A DNA stretch of 64,000 nt from Stratiolaelaps scimitus (Eukaryota > Arthropoda > Arachnida > Mesostigmata > Laelapidae). The notes under the pieces are model-generated. The model saw only the letters and a program-made list of their open reading frames with translations. It did no database searches and was not told where the DNA came from. The stretch spans positions 18,579,501-18,643,500 of the forward strand of contig JABWDB010000001.1 of the NCBI GenBank assembly GCA_019614645.1. The letters run 5' to 3'. This document shows, in pieces, positions 52,101-62,191 of the stretch. The position numbers and the translations under genes were made by a program. The first letter of the stretch is position 1; each line of letters opens with the position of its first letter.

Positions 52101-53142
52101 ATGTGACCTATATACGTTTAAAGCTGCAGCGGATGCTTGCAATGGTACACCGATACATATAAACTCTAATGATAATTTGATTACCTGGCTCGATGGCATA
52201 CTCTGTGTTTACCTTCATTTGTGCCAGAAACTTCGGGAACGGTCGAAATTTTTCAAGTACACCAAATTTGCATCATTGCCACCTTCCATAATTAAACGCA
52301 ATAATTTGAGTAGTACACAAGGGTACAAACTTGTCCAAGTGGCTGCTAAAATTATAAATGCTTCTATGTATGAGAGGGTCATTTAAAGCGCATAATATTA
52401 AGTAGCAGGTAAGTATTGCTTGTTTGCATCCCTATACTAAGATTGATTCGTCACATCATTCGGTTAATTGTGAAGCCCATTCATTGCCTTCTTCGAAGCC
52501 GAGTAGATCCGAGCGCTCGCCCCTGTCAACGATCACAGCCGCTGCACACCTTTTCGCTGATGGTGCACAAGTCATCTATAATTAGGCGTGTAGCCATTTA
52601 AGTCATTCTTCCTGAACGCCAGAGGCAAAGAGGACTATGCTTTCGGGCCTCAGGTCGTTCAGATAGATATCTTCGGGTTAAATGTAAGATGTGGTCTGGA
52701 ACGACAAGTCGTTATCAGCACGAAGGGCAATCATACTATACCGTGTGCTTGCTGTGCTCCCCTGCACATCTTCCCACCCGACATTTTTATCCAAGTCGGT
52801 ATTTTACACATGTTGTATACCTGGATTGTGTCCCATTCGACAAGGCCACTAACCGTCGATACCTACATCTCCCATGCTCGCTGCACAGCTATCCATAGTG
52901 GAGCGTTAACTGCTACCATAACAATGGTTGAGAAAGAACTCCTCCGCATAACTCGATTATCTAAAATTTGCGTGATCAGGTTTTCGGCAATACATGACAC
53001 TGAATAGAAAGGGTCGACTGGTGTGTTTTTTATGTGGAAATCAATACGGAGATTAGTAGGCCAATACTCATAAATTTGGACCTATCACTACCCTTCATGA
53101 TGAGGCAATCTATCGCGAGATCATGTACAGCTAGAATTCGGC
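46195..53142. other. Stretch without a recognisable gene
   Basis: No host gene is supported apart from the weak ORF at 48545. Near 46590-46600 a B-box-like GGGTTCAAGCCC occurs on the minus strand without a convincing A box or cloverleaf. A (CT)n tract lies at about 50179-50199. The ORF at 51176-51451 starts with a hydrophobic stretch (MLLLTLLQESALSA), but I cannot link it to a gene. Confidence 0.45.
48545..48733 (-). CDS. Unrecognised 62-codon ORF
   Basis: The minus-strand frame has mixed, protein-like composition. It begins MKMTREAQLENCKLMPPDDG, continues WLSDFTALRLKPSDLAIARR and ends with YMPGYLEHLAKLVRP and a stop. There are no low-complexity runs. I recognise no family. It could be an exon, a gene fragment or chance; the opposite strand is also partly open (48685-48912). 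Confidence 0.25.
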   Translation of the reverse strand: MKMTREAQLENCKLMPPDDGWLSDFTALRLKPSDLAIARRTYNPPREYMPGYLEHLAKLVRP

Positions 53143-53205
53143 AGGTGCGTCCACCAAAATTTCCTCCTCTAAAAAAAAAAAAAAAAAAAAAAGGTGCGTC
53201 CACCA
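53143..53205 (+). mobile_element. Minimal poly(A) retroposition with target duplication
   Basis: AGGTGCGTCCACCA occurs at 53143-53156 and again at 53192-53205. Between the copies are only AAATTTCCTCCTCT and a run of about 22 A. This is the signature of poly(A)-primed retroposition cut off after about a dozen bases of template. Removing one repeat and the insert restores a plausible empty site (CCACCATTTCAAAG). The source RNA cannot be named from so few bases. Confidence 0.8.
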
Positions 53206-53483
53206 TTTCAAAGTTAGTTGACTAAATTCTGACATTTTTAGAGGAATCGGTACTATTCTAATTATAAAAAGCACCACTCCATGCACAAAGTAGGACCATG
53301 AATTGTTCGACATTGAACTAAACACACAACGTGCACGAGCCCATATAACAAACGTAGAAATATTCGCAATTATTTATAATGATATTGTATTAATGTTTGG
53401 GGTATTATAGAAGACTCGACAATTCCTCCCGATCGGTACTTGTACAGCGAGCGTGAAAATTCGACCGCTGAATTTGATTCTCG

Positions 53484-53663
53484 ATAAATTTTCCAGGCTG
53501 ACCCACGGCCAATATTTTAAGTCCACGGTACTGCTTTCGGAATTGCTTCATAAAACGGATCCCTTTTATATTCAAATGTGCAACGGTGGGGATCGAAACC
53601 GTACGCCTACGTGTCACCTCCGATTGCAAAGCGCACACGAAAACACCACACCACCGGGCTAGA
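53484..53663 (-). mobile_element. tRNA-derived SINE, copy 7, near full length
   Basis: On the minus strand it starts TCTAGCCCGGTGGTGTGGTG, a good Pol III A box (TAGCCCGGTGG). It continues with GTACGGTTTCGATCCCCACC (B box), the body GAAGCAATTCCGAAAGCAGT and ACCGTGGACTTAAAATATTG, and the end GGGTCAGCCTGGAAAATTTA. This copy shows the tRNA origin best. Possible CTGAA flanks are too short to count as a target duplication. Confidence 0.88.
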
Positions 53664-53770
53664 CTGAAACATTAAAAAGGTGTTTTCAACCAAAAGGAAA
53701 AGCTCGGAGTGAGTACAATTAGAAATCATTGCATTGCTACGAAAACACCGAAACACTGTATATATATATA

Positions 53771-53797
53771 TTAGGGTGGTTCATAAGTTCCCGCGCT
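53771..53797. repeat. Left terminal inverted repeat of the mariner element
   Basis: It begins TTAGGGTGGTTCATAAGTTC and continues CCGCGCT. It pairs with 54620-54646 with mismatches only at positions 1 and 6. Confidence 0.9.
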
Positions 53798-54619
53798 TTT
53801 TTTCTTAAGGAAAAACACAGCCTTTTCGAGCACACAATACAAACCATTTAATTCTGATGTTCTCTCCGCCACTATTTATAACCTCCTCCCACCTCTCAGC
53901 CAATTTTTTATGCCGGCTCGCCAGAATTTTTTTTGCAAAATTCGGTGAGTGCAAAAAACCTCGCATTCAAACATTTAGAGAGCCCCCTTGACGATTTTAG
54001 CTGTGTGGGGCCTGGGATTGTCGCGCAGTAGAATTATTTGTCCGGGCTAGATAAACCTCTTTGTTGATCGTCTTTTTATTCTTAAGCATTTCCCAGTGTT
54101 TTTATTCTTTGTTTTTTTCGCTCTATCCATACGGAAGCCAACACCCAAGTTTTGTACAAATCCCATCGAATTTTAGATGCCTGACGATAGTCGGGTGGCT
54201 GCAGCCCATCTTAATCGCCAATTATTCCATTCTTAATGGCCAATGGCGACTTGTTTGACGGCCGTCTTCCTTCAGAAGCGCATTGAGACGGTCGTTTTCA
54301 AACGACGGGGCGCATCCTTAACATCCAAAAGACCAAATTTGAACTTATCAAAACATTCTTGGGAGCTCCTTACACTAATAGAGTCCGCACCGAACACCGA
54401 ACATTTGTCCTGAGCTGCCTCCGCAGCTTTTTGGGCCTCGGTAAAAGGCAAAAAAGAGCAGGTGTTGAAAATTCAACAACATTATTCAACATCGGAACAT
54501 CTGCGTTTGGAGCCGCAAATTGATTGTATTTTTGCTCCACTGTACAACACGCGCTTTCGAACGGTATATAGAAGTAAACGAACGGAGAAGGCCAAAGTAG
54601 AAAGGGGAGCGGCCAAAAA

Positions 54620-54646
54620 AGCGCGGGAACTTATGAACCAGCCTAG
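54620..54646. repeat. Right terminal inverted repeat of the mariner element
   Basis: It ends GGAACTTATGAACCAGCCTAG and is followed by the target TA at 54647-54648. It is the 5' (transposase-start) end of the element. Confidence 0.9.
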
Positions 54647-54648
54647 TA

Positions 54649-55754
54649 TATAGATACATCAAGTCTTCGAATGCGTAAGAGGCCATGATTTTTTGTACAA
54701 TTTACCAATTCAGGAACTGAAATTCCAGCAAGCATGCTCTCTTCCACCCCGCGTTTAGCCACAACTTATACACGAACTATCCAGTGATTAACTTAGGTCG
54801 CAAAATCAACTGCATTCTACACATTAAATAAGGTAATCAAATACAGCGATTACGTAAGCTCTAGTGCTTCAATGCAAGCTAGCTTGCGCCGCACTCGTAA
54901 GCTGGCCGGATATTCTCACCATCATCGTGTCCTCTGCAATATTCATCATTTTCACGACTGCCGTTTAACACACGAGCGAGTTTTGCGTTAGAAAACATTT
55001 GCTCAATCTAGCCACATGTAACAAATCCGCCAATCGTGTCGTCTTCGGCATAGTTCCTACAGATTCCAGCTGTTTGCAGCACTAGCACGACTGAGAAAGC
55101 ACGACAAAGCATTCCCACGCCAGCTGAGGACAGAAGCATAAGAGAGCCCTGGAAAACGAAGCGGCCTCGCTCACTTACCAAGTCACCCCCTACGCTTGTC
55201 TGCTACAACCACCGCCTCCGACACCGCCGTCAGCATCATGCGGTTATCGCGTTTTCTACTGTGCGTTTTTCTTCGTACTCTCCCTGTTGTTTGCAGCTAT
55301 TCAGTACAAATAGTGGCGCCTGATATGAAATGCCTCTTCGCCGAGTCAGAGTGACGGCAGTTTTTATTTTGTTTCAAAGCTTCGCGCTGCGTTAGTCTGG
55401 CCCCAGTGGCAACAGAAGAGGCAACGGAGCGAAGACAGAGAAAAATCGAGCGCTACTGTGGTTCTTGCTGCGTTTACTTCGATGTCCGAGCGGATGTGTG
55501 CTCGAATTGAAGCAGCGGTCAGCGAGGTACGCGCACGATGCAAATCCGTCCTCACACTTTGTTCCAGGCGGAGAAAACTACCGCTACGGAAGGAGGTTGA
55601 CCGGCAACTTTTGCTTGATCTATAACAGCTACACGTAAGTCGTGAGGGTGCCCTAGGCTAATAATGGCTCCATGCGGCGTTTTTATTGGATATAGCATTT
55701 AGTATTCAGGAGGATGGCCGACGTCGTGTGAACGAGGTAGTGAACGCGGGATTG

Positions 55755-55801
<47 letters not shown>

Positions 55802-56297
55802 AGAAACAAACAATCTCGTACGCTTGATTCTTTGAGATGCCGGCCGTACGTAACGCTGCCGTGATGATAGCGCGTTCTGGCTTGATAAACATTTCTCGAA
55901 ATGTACTTTATGACGTCTTCCTGGACGATTGATGGGCTCTCATCTGTGGTAGCCTATACGTCTTGTATCTCCTCCTGAGCGGTCGATACTCCCGTGTCTA
56001 ACAAACAAGTCGTCACCGGCCAATCGAAAAAATATTGCCCGGAAAGCATTAAAGCCGTTGACTAAATCGATGACGTTCTCTTCAGAATGCCTTGATCATT
56101 TAGCTAATAGCTGGTTGTAATAATGGTTAGAAAACAAAACAACTTCGAAGATTTGTCGTCGAGATCGCCCAATCTCGAAATAGCTGAGAGCACTATTTTC
56201 CCAAAAATATAGTGTCAAACACTTTCAGGGACACCTTCCAACACCTTGATTCGTCCGACGTAGGATATATTAGTCAATGCCTCTGTCCAAGTCGTGT
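54649..56297. other. Stretch without a recognisable gene
   Basis: It holds a (TA)n-(GT)n tract at about 55760-55801 and no supported gene. A 38-codon frame at 55238-55354 starts with a signal-peptide-like run, but it is too short and isolated to call. Confidence 0.45.
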
Positions 56298-56341
56298 GTA
56301 CCTCACTACACGTCCTGACCACAGGACGTGTACTGAGGTAC
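56298..56341. repeat. Near-perfect 20-bp-stem hairpin
   Basis: 56298-56317 and 56322-56341 are reverse complements with one C/C mismatch (56306/56333), separated by the four-base loop ACCA. One or two more outer pairs are possible. It lies about 120 bases upstream of the non-LTR retrotransposon insertion and outside its target duplication, so it is not part of that element. Confidence 0.85.
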
Positions 56342-56463
56342 ATTCCCCTCGCCCCCGAAATCACCATAGAAACAGTCGCTGCTCCACTCATAACTTGAAT
56401 GCACCTTAAAGAGCCCTCCTACTTAACAAATCAACATTCAGCATTAACATACATGCAGTAACG

Positions 56464-58714
56464 CTTCCCCGCTTCCCCGCTTCCCCGTCCGTCCCCCGCA
56501 GGTCGACATTGCCCCAACGTCAACCGATGAGGTTTTTGCGGCCGTTTCCTCTTTCCCCCCGAGCTCGTCAGCCGGCCCCGATGGCCTTCGGCCGCGTCAT
56601 CTCAGGGACCTGCTCTCTCCGGCACTCGGAGCCGTCGCCACTGCCCTCGCCAAGGCCCTCGCTAAGGTGGTCGACTGCATGCGGGCCGGCACGGTTCCAT
56701 CGGCGCTACGGCCTATACTCTTCGGCGCGCGCCTCATCGCCCTCAAGAAAAAGGACGGGTCGATACGGCCCATCGCCTGCTCCAGCACGATTCGTCGCCT
56801 GGCTGCTAAGATAGCCTGGGTCAACGAGAGGGACACGGTCGTGACCCTGCTCGGCCCAACCCAGTTGGGTTGCGGCCAGGCGTCTGGGACGGAGATCGCT
56901 GCTCACGCGGCTCGCGCCTTCATCCACGCTCATCCGGACGCGGCCCTGGTCAAGCTTGATTTTCGCAATGCCTTCAACACGGTCCGTCGAGATCTCGTTC
57001 TGCGGGAGGTTGCTGAGCACGTCCCTGGGCTCTTCCCTCTGGTCGACCTGGCCTATCGTGGTCCCTCCCATCTGATCATGGACAACGCCGTCATCAGCTC
57101 AGAGTGCGGGGTCCAGCAGGGGGACCCGCTGGGCCCAGCCCTCTTCTGCCTGGCCCTCCGGCCCCTCGCTGTGTCCCTCCAGTCGCGTCTGCGGCTGTGG
57201 TACATGGACGACGGAACGTTGGCAGGTGATCCGGCGACCGTCGCCTCCGACGTTCAGCGAGTACTCGACTACGAGGGGCGCAGCGGCCTCGCCCTCAACC
57301 CCACTAAGTGCGAGATCTTCTCTTTGGACGCGCAGCCCGACCTCCAGCGGTCGCTCCCAGGATGCCGTCTCACTCAGAGGTTGTCCCTCGAGCTCGTCGG
57401 CTCCCCTCTCACGGACGAGGCCATCCGGCCGCTATTGGACCGTTGCCTCGAGAGGACGGCCGTGATGCTCGACCGACTGCCCCTGTTATCGGCTCACCAG
57501 GGGCTGTTCCTCCTTCGGTCCTGTTTCTCGGCGGCACGCATGCAGCACTTGCTTAGGACATGCCCGGCCGGCACTGAGGCTTCAGCCCTTCACGATTATG
57601 ACGACTTGGTGTTGGACGCGCTGACGACGATCCTGAACCTCCAGCTCCCTCCGGAGGCGGTGTCGCAGGCTACCCTTCCAGTCCGCTTCGGGGGCCTCGG
57701 CATTCTCAGTGTTCGCCGCTTGGCCGACGTTTGCTACGCCGCGTCGCTCACGGCGGTTGCCGACATGGTCGCTACAGTCCTCCCCCCCGAGGCGCTCGCC
57801 CACTTCTCCGCCTCCCAGGAAGCTGCCCTTGACCAGACGGGCGCCCGCGCTCGGGTCCCTCCGGACAAACAGAGCAAGCAGCGGGCATGGTCCGATGCCC
57901 TGCACCAGGAGCTGCGGGACTCCCTCCTGGCCTCTGCGCCACACGCTGCTGACCAAGCTCGCCTCCGGGCTGTCGACAGGCCTGGTGCGGGGGCGTGGCT
58001 CCACGCGCTGCCCTCCTCGTCCCTTGGTACTGCTCTAGACGATCGCTCCCTCCGCTTCTGTGTGGGCCTTCGCCTCGGGGCCCCTGTAGTTGCGGCCCAC
58101 AGCTGCGAGCGTTGCGGGGACCCCGTCGCAACGAATGGCCATCACGGTCTTTCGTGCGAACGCAGCGCCGGTCGCCATCCGCGACACACGATGCTTAATG
58201 ACACGCTCGTGAGGGCCCTCCACTCCGCCGGTATTCCTTGCACAAGGGAGCCACAGGGCCTCGACACCTCTGACGGCCGCCGCCCTGACGGCCTCACCCT
58301 TGTCCCCTTCCATCGAGGGCAGCACCTGGTTTGGGACGGCACTGTGGTTGACACTCTAGCACCCTCTTATGTCAACCACTGTGCAACCATCCCCGGTTAC
58401 GCAGTAGCGCGTGCGGAACGGGCAAAGCTAAGGAAGTACGCCGCTCTCCAAGCAACCCACCTGTTTTCCCCCCTTGCCTTTGAAACCTTGGGCGGGCACG
58501 GCCCTCTCACTGCGAACTTCCTCGAGGGGGTCTACCATAGGCTGATCCGCGCCACCGGGGACAAGCGCGCTGGCTCTTTCCTCCTGCAGCGGCTGTCCCT
58601 CGCCGTGCAGAGAGGCAATGCCATCGCCTTCCTCGGAACATTGTCGTCCTCACCCCCCCCCCCCATAATCCCTAGAAATCCCGCCCTACTGTATGTTTGA
58701 ATAAACAGTAATAG
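56464..58714 (+). mobile_element. 5'-truncated non-LTR retrotransposon with restriction-like endonuclease
   Basis: The element is flanked by the perfect 10-bp target duplication TGCAGTAACG (56454-56463 and 58715-58724). Its left end begins with three near-copies of CTTCCCCG. It is much more GC-rich than the DNA around it. It carries reverse transcriptase followed by a CCHC-type finger and a PD-D endonuclease, the arrangement of R2/R4/CRE-type LINEs rather than of APE-type LINEs. The 3' end has TACTGT (58687-58692) pairing with ACAGTA (58705-58710). There is no poly(A) tail. The open frame and clean flanks suggest a fairly recent insertion. A second, shorter copy lies at 41090-41312. Confidence 0.92.
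56466..58700 (+). CDS. Reverse transcriptase/endonuclease of the non-LTR element (5' incomplete)
   Basis: The 744-codon frame is open across the whole element and has no proper start, so its N-terminal part is lost. Residues here count from 56466. It opens with SSAGPDGLRPRHLRDLL, the usual lead-in of LINE reverse transcriptases. LDFRNAFNTV follows, with the motif A aspartate at about 165, then GVQQGDPLGP (motif B) and YMDD at 246-249. Near the C terminus are a finger C547-X2-C550, H559/H560, C564 and the endonuclease motif PD (607-608) with a second Asp at 624 in VWDGTVVD. The protein would nick target DNA and copy the element RNA there. A 12-C run at 58653-58664 sits near the end of the frame. 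In the sister copy the protein stops before that run, so the last ~16 residues here may be a read-through caused by slippage. Without its N terminus this copy probably cannot choose its target. Confidence 0.88.
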   Translation, partial: SPLPRFPVRPPQVDIAPTSTDEVFAAVSSFPPSSSAGPDGLRPRHLRDLLSPALGAVATALAKALAKVVDCMRAGTVPSALRPILFGARLIALKKKDGSIRPIACSSTIRRLAAKIAWVNERDTVVTLLGPTQLGCGQASGTEIAAHAARAFIHAHPDAALVKLDFRNAFNTVRRDLVLREVAEHVPGLFPLVDLAYRGPSHLIMDNAVISSECGVQQGDPLGPALFCLALRPLAVSLQSRLRLWYMDDGTLAGDPATVASDVQRVLDYEGRSGLALNPTKCEIFSLDAQPDLQRSLPGCRLTQRLSLELVGSPLTDEAIRPLLDRCLERTAVMLDRLPLLSAHQGLFLLRSCFSAARMQHLLRTCPAGTEASALHDYDDLVLDALTTILNLQLPPEAVSQATLPVRFGGLGILSVRRLADVCYAASLTAVADMVATVLPPEALAHFSASQEAALDQTGARARVPPDKQSKQRAWSDALHQELRDSLLASAPHAADQARLRAVDRPGAGAWLHALPSSSLGTALDDRSLRFCVGLRLGAPVVAAHSCERCGDPVATNGHHGLSCERSAGRHPRHTMLNDTLVRALHSAGIPCTREPQGLDTSDGRRPDGLTLVPFHRGQHLVWDGTVVDTLAPSYVNHCATIPGYAVARAERAKLRKYAALQATHLFSPLAFETLGGHGPLTANFLEGVYHRLIRATGDKRAGSFLLQRLSLAVQRGNAIAFLGTLSSSPPPPIIPRNPALLYV

Positions 58715-58724
58715 TGCAGTAACG

Positions 58725-59400
58725 TAGATAGGCATAATGACTCCTCGCTGCATTTCCGAATGCTGCTATTAATATTGTAATCGCGTGACAGCGCTGGCAG
58801 CAGTGGCAGCAGCCGGTCCCTCCACAGCCGCTGTAGGGATGTTCGCAACTTTGTAGCGACTAATCCCGGCTGTATTATTATTTCTGAACCGATCCACATG
58901 GGTGGGTGGTAGTCACTGGGAAGCCTACGATTGTATCAAAAGTGATGCATTTTTTTTTCTCGATTTGCACTCCATTCTTTCCCTCAACGGAAACCTCTCA
59001 GCAGGTTGCCTTAGGTATCTGACTACAGATTGGTAGTTAACTAATTACTTTCCTGTTCGGGTCTCTCCTTATCTATAGCGAAACCTATCGTTGCTACTTC
59101 CGTTGCTGACGTCTCTCTCTCTGTTTCGCCCGTTCTCTTAACTACTGTGTCGTAATCGCGTTCGAATGGGAAGGGGACGTTGTACATGTGTCTGTATTGC
59201 TTACCAATATCAGGTGCTCACGTTTTTGCTTGTTGCTGTCGTCTTCGCCGTCGTTGTGTTGTTGTTGTTTAGTGCGTAAAGTTGCAATTACCATTTGCTG
59301 TCACCTCATAGATACCTACCTACACCTTGCTAGATATAATACCTATATATAGTCGACATAATCACTCTGAGGTGCAGCTCCTCCTGATGCTGCTGATATC
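58725..59400. other. Stretch without a recognisable gene
   Basis: No gene or RNA can be supported here. Confidence 0.45.
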
Positions 59401-62011
59401 TTTGTGCGCTACTCTGCCGTCATCCCTGCTGCTCTTACGATCTGGCTGCTGGCTGTTGTCCTATCTGTAGGCCTCCCTCCCCGGCGAGCTGACTGACGTT
59501 CGCTTGCTTGCTTGCTGACAACGGCAGCAGCGTTCTGCAATAGCAGCAGCAGCAGCAACAGGCGACTGTGTTGGTGCTGCTGGTGCCGCCGCCGCCGTGG
59601 CTGTGGATATGTACGGTGGCGGTGGTAGCCACGGCTGCGGCGGCCGCGGCTGCTGCTGCTGCTGCAAGACCTGCCGCCGCCGCCGCCGCAGCAGCAGCCG
59701 CGACAGCGGCGGCCCGGCGAAGGTGGCGCTGGCATCGACGGGGCCCTCTCCCGCGGCGGGAGCACTGTCGATTCGGTCTTCAGTCAGTTGGTTGTGTTTA
59801 CGCTGGCCACGCCGGTACGGCTCACGCCTTTCGCACATACAAACACAGGCACACAGACCGACACACACAGACACACAGACAAACTCTCACATACATATGC
59901 ATACAGATATACGCCAACTACAAGTACTTACTCTCTTGCATGCAAGCACAAAGAAACAACAACGAAAGGAAGCTAGCCAGCTAGCCAGCCAGCCAGTCAG
60001 TCAGCCAGCCAGCCGCACTCAGCCAAAAGGCGGTGAGCAACAAGCGCCCACCAGCTTTCCAGCCCCACAACGCGGCGCCGGTCGCTGCCAACGGTAGGGG
60101 CGGTAGTGCGACGCACACTTCTGTGCTGTGCTGTGAGGGAACGAGTGTTTGAGTGTCTATTCGACCGTCGTCGTTTGTGCGTTTAGCAGTCATCGTCGTT
60201 GTCGTTGTCGTCGTCGTCAGCTGCGGCGGCCGCAGCAACAGCCGATCGAAACGAACAGTTGTTAACCGAAGCTGGAATTCTCAAGTAGTTCCTGTAGAAG
60301 AAGTTGTCGCACGAGTTGTGCTGGAGTTACTGCTGCCGCCGCCGGGCAGGCAACGACGGCAAAATAGTTCGCATGAGATATACCCACATCGCCCCGAAGA
60401 AGGTAAATGCCCCTGGAGCGAGTTGCGAGACGCTTTTGAGGACTCGCGTGAACTTGTTCTCGTTACGGGATAACGTGGTTCGCCGTAACGGCGCGACACG
60501 ATAGCCCGTAGCCCGCCGTAAGCGATACATGTATACACATGCTCACGAATACAGACTCAAGGTGGTTGGCACGTACAGTTAGTTGGCACGTACAGCAGTG
60601 CATAATACGCCGCCGATGACAGCAGCAGCAGCAGTAGCAAAGTTAAACGTATCTGGTGGCTTTCGTCTGGCCCATTCGTGAACTCGTAGAGTCTTCGTGA
60701 ACACGTAGTCACCTCATAAAGGGTTATGTTTTCAGCGTTTTCTCTCTTTTCTTTCTCTGCCTTTTCCTCGTTGGCTCGTTGATTGCCGGCCGAAGGGTTG
60801 TCATTGATTATGACTAAAACGTAGCAGTAGCCGCCAGCTGATTAAAGCCATAAAGTCAGTGGAGCAGCGGTTTCAATGTGTGTTTCTGGAAGTGTGAATG
60901 GATGTGAGAGAGATATTCGGCTGGTAAATCTGCAGTTTCAGTTTGAGATGGGTTCGTTCCTGCTAAGTTGGTGGCGCAGTCGCAATCGCCGTTGGGCTGG
61001 ACAGGGATGTCGTGCTCTAGGTTCGTGTTTATGCTGCAGCTGTGGCGGAAGCTCATCAAAAGCGTTTCCAGCAGCAAGAAATGAAGAAAGAGTACAAGCA
61101 AAGGGGTCGTCCATAGACCAAAGTGAAACCCATCGACCACAACGACAACATCGATACCACCCCTAGATATGCAACACGTTGTCAAAAGGCAACAATGTGT
61201 ACCCAGTGATAAACAGTTACCAACCGCGCGTCGCCTCCCCAGGATACCGGTATTGATCATTATATAACCGCATTCTGATTTCTGTGCCTCTGCAGCAGCA
61301 GATGCTGCTGCTGCTGCCAACTCGAGTATAATTATACTGCAGCTGTTGGCGGACTACTTCTACTTTCGTGCTTTCTACATCGTTTCCGCCACGGCCACAA
61401 CCGTTTTTTTTCTCTCTGGTTCGTCAATGTCAACAATAGCCACGGCCAGCACCATTCGGTCTAACCAGATCGCGTCGTATTAGTTAGTGTGTCCTGCTGT
61501 CGCCGCTGCGCCTGCACTGGGTGGCTACGGCGTCGACGTCGACGATGCTGGCCACCGTGTGTTCCGTTGGCTACGGCTCTTGCCGCTGGCCGTTGCCTGC
61601 TTTAACCCGTTCGTCGTTGTGTTGGCCGGCTACACACACACCAATACAGCAGCGTTATGGGCAAGGCGATCGCATTGGGCCGCTGCCATTCGTGTCTGGC
61701 CTGCTCGTCTGTCTCTATGCGGCTGCGGGAATGCGCGGCGCTTGACGAAGGCGTCAACGAGTGCGGCAGGAGCCGGTAGCGAGACATTTCGAGAGACTGC
61801 AGCACTGGCACCACGCTACTGCTGCTGCTGACGCTGATGTTACCGGGTGGGTGGTTTGACTATTGCTGCGATTTTTTCGGTGGAAAAAAAGTTCTGACAT
61901 TGCCCTTGGTCTTCTGCTGGCAGTGCTGCTTGCTTTGGTGTTTAGCCCTGGTCGACTGACTCGGTGGTCGGTGTTGTGTGGCTTTACATTTGCCATTGTG
62001 ATGCTGCGAGA

Positions 62012-62191
62012 ATGGCGGTCCGGGTGCGGCTGCTACTGGCACTGCATTTGCTGTCGGTGCTGTTTCCCGGGAACAGCAGCGCCTTAGTGCCAACATGGGC
62101 AGCACCGTCAGGTCTCGCGGTGCCCATTTCTCGCTTTCGCGAGATCGGCCAGCGACGAGCCAGCCGCCAAGAACGATGCGCGATGCGCTGA
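62012..62191 (+). CDS. 59-codon ORF with a signal-peptide-like start
   Basis: From ATG 62012 the frame reads MAVRVRLLLALHLLSVLFPG, then NSSALVPTWAAPSGLAVPIS, and ends RQERCAMR before TGA. A basic start, a leucine-rich core and a small-residue SSA site make a good secretion signal. The last bases overlap a perfect splice donor (TGAG followed by GTGAGT at 62193). In this frame the TGA comes just before the donor. So it is either a very short secreted peptide, an upstream ORF in a leader, or a first exon read differently. No family is recognised. Confidence 0.3.
   Translation: MAVRVRLLLALHLLSVLFPGNSSALVPTWAAPSGLAVPISRFREIGQRRASRQERCAMR

Larger units (their letters stand above)
53771..54646 (-). 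mobile_element. Internally deleted mariner-type transposon
   Basis: Terminal inverted repeats of 27 bp (53771-53797 and 54620-54646) match with two differences. Each outer end is followed by TA, the mariner target. At 876 bp it is shorter than the usual ~1.3 kb. On the minus strand, fragments of a mariner transposase are readable: FQHLLFFAFYRG near the start, MGFVQNLGVGF, LLRDNPRPHTAKIV (which holds the second catalytic Asp) and LAERWEEVINSGG near the end. They lie in different frames with stops. Part of the middle, including the region of the first catalytic Asp, is missing. It cannot make transposase but still has both ends, so it could be moved by an active relative. Confidence 0.92.

Noticed and set aside
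55238..55354. 38-codon ORF starting MRLSRFLLCVFLRTLPVV
   Set aside because: Signal-peptide-like, but too short, with no conserved context, and the hydrophobic run may be chance.
56706..58131. Minus-strand and shifted-frame ORFs inside the non-LTR element
   Set aside because: They are shadows of the GC-rich reverse transcriptase frame.
59597..60097. 166-codon ORF rich in Cys, Gly and Arg
   Set aside because: It is a product of CTG/CGG/CAG repeats in a GC-rich island; overlapping frames on both strands are equally open.
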